Both the position numbers and the translations under genes were made by a program. A DNA stretch of 61,674 nt from assembly GCA_913020705.1 (NCBI GenBank), contig CAJWBY010000006.1, positions 1-61,674 of the forward strand, written 5' to 3'. Within the stretch, counting starts at the first letter, position 1, and each line of letters opens with the position of its first letter. Origin of the DNA: an uncultured Colwellia sp. (GTDB taxonomy: Bacteria; Pseudomonadota; Gammaproteobacteria; Enterobacterales; Alteromonadaceae). Shown here piece after piece: positions 1-7,900 of the stretch. The notes beneath the pieces are model-generated. The model searched no databases. It was not told the origin of the DNA and was given only the letters and a program-made list of their open reading frames with translations.

Positions 1-389
1 TCACGTAAGGCTTGATCGCTATTATTGTTCTTCCAAATCGTTTTGCCAAACATCAGTTCGTAAATTGAAGCATTGTCCGTTGCAAACTTTATGTAAGCAA
101 AGACAAACTGACGAAATGTATCTTCCCCTGAAAGTGTTTTATTATCAAATATCTCATTAGAAACATTTTGTAATTGAATAAAACCGAGTGCGGCTATTGC
201 GCAAAGCAAATCATTTTTATTATTGAAGTGGTGATAGGTAGCTGTACGAGAAACGCCAATGCGCTCAGCGAGTTTTCGTAATGAAAGCCCTTCAATACCC
301 GCTTCTTTAATCATCTCTGCGCCCGTTTCTACGAGTGAGCTGCGTAAGTCACCGTGATGATAGGCTGTTTTTTTGCTTGGTGATTTCAT
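1..389 (-). CDS. TetR/AcrR-family regulator (C-terminus cut by window edge)
   Basis: I read this frame by hand: it opens with ATG at 389 and runs leftward without a stop to the window edge, giving about 129 residues. The N-terminus (HHGDLRSSLV, then SLRKLAERIGVSRTATYHHF) is a textbook TetR helix-turn-helix, in the style of members that carry a WHG-type C-terminal domain. The ligand domain is mostly outside the window, so the effector is unknown. It lies 27 bases downstream of the exporter gene at 417-1643 on the same strand, so the two are probably cotranscribed and the regulator may control that operon; this is inference. Confidence 0.85.
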   Translation of the reverse strand, partial: MKSPSKKTAYHHGDLRSSLVETGAEMIKEAGIEGLSLRKLAERIGVSRTATYHHFNNKNDLLCAIAALGFIQLQNVSNEIFDNKTLSGEDTFRQFVFAYIKFATDNASIYELMFGKTIWKNNNSDQALR

Positions 390-416
390 TAGCGTACTTA
401 TATTAGTCTGCTTATA

Positions 417-1643
417 TTAAAGTGTTTTACGTGAAGGTAAGGCTACATTTGCAAAAATAAGCCCTGCCACTAATGACATAAAAATCAAGAATGCCTGCGA
501 ACCAATATTGCTGGTATTTAACATATCAACACCTGATACCGCAATGTTTAAACCTATATAGACTTTACTGCCCGGTACAAGTACAACGAGGCCTAATAAT
601 TTAACGATGCTAGAAGGGAGCTTCATAATTCTAGAGAATAAATTGCCATAAATACCCAATACAAATGCGCCAACAAAAGCGCCCAGCGCAGGTCCTAAAT
701 AAGCGGCGCCAATAATACTCGCACCATAAGCAACATAACCCGAGATAATACCCCAAGGAGCGTCCTTTTTACGTACGCGAAATAAAATAACTAAACTTAT
801 TGATAAAGTTGTCACTGCTGCCCATGCTGTCCATTCTGGCATATTACTGGGTGTAACATAGGCAACTTCACCCCAAAATAGTTTACCTAAGGCCATACCT
901 AATACTGCGCCAAAATAAAGCTTAAATAGCATCATTACCGCATCCATAATACGTGCAGTTCCCGACATCAAATGTCGAGCGGCTAACTCAGCTAATCCCA
1001 GCGTTAATGCTAAACCGGGTATAAAAGCAATAATGGCTGAAAGGATAACTAACGGCATGTTAATACTGGGGTCAATAAGCGTAATTGCCGATGCCATCAA
1101 TGCTGTTGTTATCGCTGCAATAGGCTCTAACATATCAGTAACACGACGAGACTTTTCAGCCCAAAAGGTAAATAAGCAAACCACAAAACCTAATAATACT
1201 GACCAGAAAACATCGTTCCAACTGGTGTGCATTAACATAGCAAAAGCACCACTTGAAGCACCAAACGCTAGAAACGTAAGAAAACGACCATAGGGATTTG
1301 GCTTGTTAGCAATATCATCTAAACGTTCAATTGCTTCCGATAAAGTACGTTGCCCTGAACTTAATTCATCAACGAGTTCGTCAGTTCTTGCCAAAGAGCC
1401 TAAATCAAGGTCACCTGGCTTTACGCGAATAACGTGATTGTACTGCTGATGATCTTCATCTTCTGAAAGCACAAAAGTTAAAGCCGTTGGCGTGATAATA
1501 AAGCATGCTTTTAAATCAAGATCTTTGGCAACATTCTGTAAATGTGCTTCAAGACGATAAGCGGGAGTACCAAACTTATGCAAAGCCTTGCCTAATCTTA
1601 TAATAAACCGACGCTTCTCAGCAAAGTTATCAGTTGTGGTCAT
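417..1643 (-). CDS. Threonine/serine exporter family inner-membrane protein (ThrE-like)
   Basis: This 408-residue protein has a soluble N-terminal part (about residues 1-120, with FGTPAYRLE and ALTFVL) followed by about ten hydrophobic segments. That matches the fused ThrE arrangement, in which the DUF1212 and DUF3815 halves sit in one chain. The family exports L-threonine and L-serine across the inner membrane using the proton gradient. The length is normal for a fused ThrE. It starts with ATG at 1643 and is followed closely by the TetR gene. Substrate choice is inferred from family only. Confidence 0.85.
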   Translation of the reverse strand: MTTTDNFAEKRRFIIRLGKALHKFGTPAYRLEAHLQNVAKDLDLKACFIITPTALTFVLSEDEDHQQYNHVIRVKPGDLDLGSLARTDELVDELSSGQRTLSEAIERLDDIANKPNPYGRFLTFLAFGASSGAFAMLMHTSWNDVFWSVLLGFVVCLFTFWAEKSRRVTDMLEPIAAITTALMASAITLIDPSINMPLVILSAIIAFIPGLALTLGLAELAARHLMSGTARIMDAVMMLFKLYFGAVLGMALGKLFWGEVAYVTPSNMPEWTAWAAVTTLSISLVILFRVRKKDAPWGIISGYVAYGASIIGAAYLGPALGAFVGAFVLGIYGNLFSRIMKLPSSIVKLLGLVVLVPGSKVYIGLNIAVSGVDMLNTSNIGSQAFLIFMSLVAGLIFANVALPSRKTL

Positions 1644-1743
1644 ATAATTTCTTACGTAATATTACTTGTTATCTTGCTATGGTAATTGAATAATTAGCTA
1701 ATGCAATGTCCAATTCACACATCGCTAAATAAAGGGAATAATA

Positions 1744-1917
1744 ATGACTTTAATCATAATTTTATTAGCCGTTTTTGCCGGTATTGCCCTAATGGTAGTA
1801 TTAGGTGAACGCTTTGCCAAGCCGATGACTGACGAAGAACAAGGCAAGTATTCAAAAATTCTGCCGATACTTGTATTTATTTTGATAGTCGGCAGCTTAA
1901 TTAAAATGGCCATCTAA
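1744..1917 (+). CDS. 57-residue conserved-looking small membrane protein
   Basis: This short frame has a strong ribosome-binding site (AAAGGGA) seven bases before ATG at 1744 and encodes 57 residues. It has one hydrophobic helix at residues 2-20, a short polar loop rich in D, E, Q and K (residues 22-37), and a second helix at about 39-56. The layout is a two-pass inner-membrane protein with a cytoplasmic or periplasmic hairpin loop. Similar tiny proteins are common in Alteromonadales, but I know no function. It is divergent from the exporter gene and 135 bases ahead of the aldolase gene. Confidence 0.7.
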   Translation: MTLIIILLAVFAGIALMVVLGERFAKPMTDEEQGKYSKILPILVFILIVGSLIKMAI

Positions 1918-2052
1918 CTAAGGTGAGTTTAAGTAATAGCTTAAGTTAGTTGATTTTTATCTACCCATTAACTGTGATTTATCAATCTAGCAGTTTGATT
2001 CATATTCTTGATGATTTAAAATAATAGAATAACAATTCTTTAAAGGATTTTA

Positions 2053-2823
2053 ATGTTAACTATTCCGCGGATTAACTTAAAAAATAAAGTATCAGAACAC
2101 GAGTGGCAAACACGTATAGATTTAGCTGCCTGTTACCGACTCATTGCTATGCATGGTTGGGATGATTTAATTTACACTCACATTTCAGCGCGTATACCTG
2201 AATCAGAGCATTTATTAATTAATGCATTTGGTTTAGCCTTTGACGAAATAACCGCATCAAATCTGGTGAAAATAGATTTAGCTGGCAATATTATTGACCC
2301 CGATTGTCCATTTGAAATTAATCCTGCGGGGTTTACCATTCACAGCGCAGTTCATGAAGCTCGTCACGAAGCGCAGTGTGTATTGCATTTACATACCAAT
2401 GAAACTATCGCCGTAGCCAGTTTAAAAGAAGGTTTATTACCATTAAGCCAATACGCCATGTTTGCACTCGCATCGATTAGCTATCATGATTATGAAGGAT
2501 TAGCGGTCAATGCAGATGAGAAACTACGTTTACAAAACAATTTAGGCAACGCAAATTTTATGCTGTTGAGAAATCATGGTGGTTTGACTCTGGGCGAAAC
2601 CATTGGCGATGCATTTATGCACATGTACGATTTAACACGTGCTTGCCAAGTACAATTACAAGTTATGGCAACGGGTATGGAAACGATCTTAGTCGATCAA
2701 AGCATTGTTGATGGCATTAAAACACAAGCTAATATTGTTCATACAGGCAGTACTGGTGGACAAAAATCTTGGCCTGCGATGGTGAGAAAAGTTTATCGTG
2801 CTGATCCTAGCTTTGCGACCTAA
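2053..2823 (+). CDS. Class II aldolase/adducin family protein
   Basis: The 256-residue chain has the class II aldolase/adducin pattern: YRLIAMHGWDDLIYTHISAR near the N-terminus, the zinc-binding VLHLHTNET segment in the middle, and LLRNHGGLTLGE towards the end. Family members cleave or isomerise phosphorylated or oxidised sugars with a divalent metal; some are decarboxylases. It lies 99 bases upstream of an acid-sugar dehydratase on the same strand, so a role in cleaving a keto-deoxy sugar acid is plausible. The exact substrate cannot be told from sequence alone. Start chosen at ATG 2053, preceded by AAAGGA. Confidence 0.85.
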   Translation: MLTIPRINLKNKVSEHEWQTRIDLAACYRLIAMHGWDDLIYTHISARIPESEHLLINAFGLAFDEITASNLVKIDLAGNIIDPDCPFEINPAGFTIHSAVHEARHEAQCVLHLHTNETIAVASLKEGLLPLSQYAMFALASISYHDYEGLAVNADEKLRLQNNLGNANFMLLRNHGGLTLGETIGDAFMHMYDLTRACQVQLQVMATGMETILVDQSIVDGIKTQANIVHTGSTGGQKSWPAMVRKVYRADPSFAT

Positions 2824-2922
2824 TATAAATTAATACCGTTATCCTGACTTTCAGGGTTTTAATATTGTTGCGATCAAAGTCACGCTATTGCGACAAGTCC
2901 TAAAATATTTTGAGAAGATAAA

Positions 2923-4107
2923 ATGAAAGTAACTCACGTAGAAATTTTTGATATTGAATGCCCAAACCGCGCCGGCTGGAACCCAGTATTTATTCGTGTT
3001 CATACCGATGAAGGTATCTCTGGTGTTGGTGAAGCAGGTCTTGCTTATGATTGGGGACACAGTGCTGCTGCGGCAATGATTAAAGAAATTACTGAAGCGG
3101 TATTGATTGGGTTCGATCCGTTTAGAACGGAACTTTTATGGTCAAGAATGTTGCGTGAAAGCTTTTGGGGACTTGGTGGTGGGCCAGTTTTATATTCAGC
3201 AATGAGCGCTATTGATACTGCACTTTGGGACATAAAAGGTAAGGCATTAGGTGTTCCTGTCTACCAACTATTAGGCGGTAAGGTAAATGATAAATTACGC
3301 ACTTATGCTAGCCAATTACAGTTTGACTGGGATGTTGAAGTTAAGAAGTTATTTTTACCTGAAGAATACGCAGAAGCAGCGTTAAAAGCTGTTGCTGAAG
3401 GTTATGATGCTGTGAAAGTCGACCCGATTGTTTACAACGCTGATGGCACATCGTCTTTTGATCGCACTAAATTATTTACTAAACCGCAAATGCGTTTGTT
3501 TGGCGACAGACTAAGAGCTATTCGTGATGCTGTTGGCGAAGACGTTGATATTATTTTTGAATCTCATTCATTAATGGGCGCCGCTTCGGCGATTCAAATG
3601 GGCGAAATTGTCGAAGAAGTGGGTTGTATGATGTACGAAGAACCCGTGAATTATCTTAATGCTAAAGTACATAAAAAAGTCGCTGAACGAGTGAATGTTC
3701 CAATTGCTGGTGGCGAACGCTTATATCATCGTTGGGATGTACGTCAGTATTTTGAAGATCAAAGTATTGATGTTTTACAACCGGATGTCGGTTTATGTGG
3801 TGGCTTTACTGAATCTAAAAAAGTTTGTGATTATGCGGATGTTTATGACATTCGTATTCAAGCTCACGTTTGCGGCGGGCCAGTTGCCACTGCCGCATCT
3901 TTACATTTAGAAACTGCGATCCCTAACTTTTTAATTCATGAACATCACACCTATGCAACCAAGCATTGGAATCGTGAATTATGTATACAAGATCCACAAC
4001 CTTTAAAGGGCTTCTTCCAAGTAACTGAAGTGCCCGGTATTGGTATCGAATTGAATGACGAAGTCGTGAAGCGTTCACCGAATGTGACGGTTAATTCTTT
4101 GAAGTAA
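2923..4107 (+). CDS. Enolase-superfamily acid-sugar dehydratase (galactonate dehydratase-like)
   Basis: This 394-residue protein belongs to the mandelate racemase/muconate lactonising group. Visible active-site elements are K165 and D167 (KVDP), metal ligands E213 (FESHS, with H215), E240 (YEEP) and E265 (GGERL), and the general base H315 in AHVCGGP. This set is closest to D-galactonate dehydratase and related sugar-acid dehydratases, which remove water to give 2-keto-3-deoxy acids. Its length is right for the family. It starts at ATG 2923 after GAGAAG and follows the class II aldolase gene, so the two probably act in one sugar-acid pathway. Substrate is uncertain. Confidence 0.85.
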   Translation: MKVTHVEIFDIECPNRAGWNPVFIRVHTDEGISGVGEAGLAYDWGHSAAAAMIKEITEAVLIGFDPFRTELLWSRMLRESFWGLGGGPVLYSAMSAIDTALWDIKGKALGVPVYQLLGGKVNDKLRTYASQLQFDWDVEVKKLFLPEEYAEAALKAVAEGYDAVKVDPIVYNADGTSSFDRTKLFTKPQMRLFGDRLRAIRDAVGEDVDIIFESHSLMGAASAIQMGEIVEEVGCMMYEEPVNYLNAKVHKKVAERVNVPIAGGERLYHRWDVRQYFEDQSIDVLQPDVGLCGGFTESKKVCDYADVYDIRIQAHVCGGPVATAASLHLETAIPNFLIHEHHTYATKHWNRELCIQDPQPLKGFFQVTEVPGIGIELNDEVVKRSPNVTVNSLK

Positions 4108-4134
4108 TAGCTACTCTTTTCTAAAATTATTACT

Positions 4135-4176
4135 TAGCACTTATGTTTTTCTTAATGAATCTAAACATAAGTGCTA
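4135..4176. terminator. Hairpin between convergent genes
   Basis: A perfect 14-base-pair stem (TAGCACTTATGTTT against its complement at 4163-4176) with a 14-base loop lies 27 bases after the dehydratase stop and is followed by CTTTTAG. It sits between convergent genes, so it may stop transcription from both sides. Confidence 0.75.
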
Positions 4177-4261
4177 CTTTTAGAAATTTTTTAGAAAGTT
4201 AATTTATAGGTATATCTACGCACCATCTTACGAATTCATTTGCTCCTTTAAATCCAATTAT

Positions 4262-4885
4262 TCAACGCTCTTCGATCGGCGAAGAACTGAATCCCTGTAA
4301 AACAAGTTTTTCTAATTTAGGATTTATAATCAACGTTGACATAATTTGATTCTCATTCAATGTCCAGACATCATGGCTATGTGCGTTTAATGACACCATA
4401 ATCATATTGATACCAGGATTAAATAATGTGCTAGGCAAGTGTACATATTGCCCATAAACACGGCTTATCTTTTTACCATTAACATACAAGTGCGCATGAC
4501 CATCTACAATAAAATTTACTTTTTGAGTGCCCGTGAGTTGAGGTGGTGGTGAGATCAAAGCAGATTCAAACTCAGGTGGTTCTAGCTCAAAATTAGCGAG
4601 AGCAATATGTAGGTTAAACCCATCCTTTTCATCTTTAAAAATGGCGATGTTTATTTGAGGTGTTTTTGCCCCTTCAGGTAATGGAATAGGTTTATGATCA
4701 TGAACCATTCCCTCCATATTTTCCATTCCTGCCATATCCCCCATGCCTGACATGTTCGCCATATCATGTTTCATGGGCATTTTTTCAGCGGTAGGTGTTT
4801 TTTCTTGCGCTGATAAGTTTGTCGTACTAAACAATAACAGCAGAGGGAAAATTAACAAATTAAACATTTTAGTCTTTATTTTCAT
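4262..4885 (-). CDS. Secreted Met/His-rich protein, putative periplasmic metal binder
   Basis: The 207-residue protein has a signal peptide (about residues 1-26, ending LSAQ) followed by a segment at about 35-70 packed with methionine, histidine and aspartate (KHDMANMSGMGDMAGMENME). Such methionine-rich stretches bind Cu(I) or Ag(I) in CopC, CusF and CopA-type proteins. The remaining 135 residues look like a beta-rich domain containing VDGHAHLYVNGKK and a late NAHSHDVW; I cannot assign a named family. It has a good AGGAGA site before ATG 4885 and lies just downstream of the YHYH lipoprotein gene. The metal role is inferred from composition. Confidence 0.7.
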   Translation of the reverse strand: MKIKTKMFNLLIFPLLLLFSTTNLSAQEKTPTAEKMPMKHDMANMSGMGDMAGMENMEGMVHDHKPIPLPEGAKTPQINIAIFKDEKDGFNLHIALANFELEPPEFESALISPPPQLTGTQKVNFIVDGHAHLYVNGKKISRVYGQYVHLPSTLFNPGINMIMVSLNAHSHDVWTLNENQIMSTLIINPKLEKLVLQGFSSSPIEER

Positions 4886-4926
4886 GTGAAAACTTCTCCT
4901 GAAACGAGTGGTATATCATTGTTGGT

Positions 4927-4969
4927 TTTAGATAAGAAGGGATCATGTTCACTTTCCTTCTTATCTAAA
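4927..4969 (-). other. Inter-cistronic hairpin between the YHYH gene and the Met-rich gene
   Basis: A perfect 14-base-pair inverted repeat (TTTAGATAAGAAGG and its complement at 4956-4969) separates the two leftward genes. There is no T-run after it on the transcribed strand, so it may be an attenuator or RNA-processing signal that lets the second gene be expressed differently from the first. Confidence 0.55.
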
Positions 4970-4994
4970 TCATAGACTTTTTAGGGGTATTGAT

Positions 4995-7900
4995 TTATTT
5001 ACAAACTTGAATGCCACTGGTTGCTAATCTTCCGTAGAATGTTGGACCGATGTTATAAGGAAACGATGCTTCTAGGTTTCCATCCACTTCTGTCACGGTT
5101 GTGTGATAATGATAACCATAGTCTCCATGTGAGTGACCGTTGTGGTCATCTAAATATTCACCACCCATATCAGTTAAACTTGAATCATAATAATAATCTT
5201 CATAGTAAAACCCAGAAGTTGTAGTAAACTCATTACCTGAGTTTGATGAGACGATTTCATCTGTCGTCGGGCCAGACGTTACGCTGACAGTCCCTTGGCT
5301 TAAGTCGTAGTTATCAACAAGCTGACAACTACGTTCTCCTGCTATTCCACACCCTGAGCTTGAGGATACATCATCGTAGTCACGAGCAACCCAAGCACTT
5401 TTAGCGAGAACATCAGAAGCATGGTATGGACCATAAATAGGGTAACCATCCGCAGCATAACCATAAACAGGAGAGTGTCCCGTGCCATCGTCATTAAAGA
5501 GTGTCATTAAACATGATGAAAACATGTGGTGATGATAATCACCAAATGATTGGGCGTGCCCTGAACACACATCTATGTCATAAAATTCAAATTTTGGTGC
5601 GTTATTATTCCAAACTTGTTCACCATTAAAGCTCGCGCCATCTGACCAACTATATACGGCCGTACCATTAAGCATATAACCGATCATGCCTAGTCCACCA
5701 GACGTACATTCTTCAGAGGCAACTTCTGGTTTTATGGGTAAACTCTTTACTTTAGCTTGGTCGCTAGGACAAGATGGGCCAGAAGGCCAAAATCCCAAGT
5801 CGCATCCTTGCCCACGAATTTCAAAACCAATGTCTTCACCAAACTCAATGGTTTGACCTGCAGTTGCTGTAGTAACACCATTGCTGTTTCTAAAGTCTGA
5901 ACTTGCCTGAGGTCTACTATTTAATGCGTCAATATCGTCTTGTGTCAGTGTCACTTGATAGTTTGGAATACCACTCGCAGATACTTCTATCATACTTTCA
6001 TTGTCAGAATTGGTTCGGTCAGTAATTGATTGAACATTCACTTCGGTACCTAAATTCGTTGTGTCATCTAAAATATATAATGATCTTTCAGCATTTGGGT
6101 TGGTTTGCCATTGCGCAGCAATAATATAAACCGTTCCACTATCACTATCTTCAATGCCATCGTTCACCACCAAATTGAACGTGTAGTTACCCGCCACATC
6201 TGCAGTGAATGTTGGAGAAACAACCGAACTGTCTGATAAAATTGCAATACTGCCACTGGGGGCATTTTCTATTGACCAGCTGTACGTTAGTGTCTCGTTA
6301 TTTTCGTCGGTACTATTACTTCCGTCTAAACTGACTTCGTTATCTACGTTTATATGGATATTAGTACCGGCATCTGCAACAGGGGCATTGTTTGAAGAAT
6401 TGACCGTAACCGATATTGTTGCGGTATTGGAATCTTCTTCTCCATCATTTACTTTAAAAGTAAAACTGTCATTACCAGTAAAACTCCCATTAGGAAAATA
6501 ATATACGGTTGAGTCTTGATACTCTAACCCACCATTGCTTGGATAAGTGACTATTGAGTAAGTGAGGATATCATTTTCAATATCAGTAGCACTTAAAGTC
6601 AGTTCAACAAAGTTATTTTCAGTTGTGGTGACAGCAGAATCGTATGCAACAGGAGCATCATTCACCGGTATGATCTCAATCGTTATCTCGCCGATATTTG
6701 AAACGTTATCACCATCATTACCGAAATATGTAAAGTAGCCAGTTTCATTGGTATTTTTTGTTGGCGTAAATGTGACACTAGATCCACTGATTAATACAGT
6801 TCCATTAGTTGCTCCGTTATCAGATGCCATGGAATAGGTTAAATTGCCATCATCATCATTTTCTTCAGACAAATTAATCACTACAGGAATATCTTCCGAA
6901 GTAGTTACTGTTATATTTTGCACAACTGGGGCCGTGCTTGTTGCGATTATAGAAATTGAAACCGTACCTATGTTTGAATCATCGCTGCCGTCATTGGCAA
7001 TAAAGGTAAAACTATCACTACCACTGTAATTAGTTTCTGGCGTATAGGTCGCGGTTGTTTCTGATAGGGTTATACTTCCAAAACTTGGACCTGTAGCAAT
7101 TGAATAAGTAAGTACATCACCTTCAATATCATTGGCAGTAAGAATAATATGAGTGGTGATATTTTCCTCTAGCTCAACAGTAACATCACTCGCAACGGGG
7201 GCATCGTTTACCGATTCAACGAAAATGGACACTACGGCAGTATTTGAATCACTTATGCCATCATTGGCTTTATAAGAAAAACTATCATTACCTATATAGT
7301 CAGCTTCTGGAGTGTAAACAGCCATTGAACCCGAGAGTGATATACTACCGTTACTAGGAGATGTCACGAGTGAATAGGTTAGGTTATTTCCGTCGCTGTC
7401 AGTCGCATCGAGGTTGATTTCGATTGCCATATCTTCAGGTGTTGATGTGGTGATGTCCATCGCTTCAGGGCTATTATTAGCAACAGTAGTTACCATTAAC
7501 GAGACAGTAGCTAAATTTGAATCTGAAGTACCATCATTCGCAACAAAGGTAAAACTATCGCTGCCACTATAATTGGATTCCGGCGTATAGGTCGCGGTTG
7601 TTTCCGTGAGAGTTATGCTACCAAAAGTAGGGCCTGTAGCAATTGAATAAGTGAGTTCATCACTTTCTGGATCATTAGCAGTAAGAATAATATTAGTGGT
7701 GATATTTTCTTCTAGTTCAATAGCAATATCACTCGCAACGGGTGCATCATTTACTGATTCAACGTAAATAGAAACTACGGCAGTATTCGAATCACTTATG
7801 CCGTCATTGGCTTTATAAGAAAAACTATCATTCCCAATGTAGTCATTATCTGGGGTGTAAATAGCCATTGAACCTGAGAGCGATAAATTACCGTTACTGG

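Noticed and set aside
1033..1293. Plus-strand frame of 86 codons
   Set aside because: Lies wholly inside the exporter gene on the other strand; no ribosome-binding site.
3695..3910. Second frame inside the dehydratase gene
   Set aside because: Overlaps the catalytic part of a well-supported enzyme gene in another frame.
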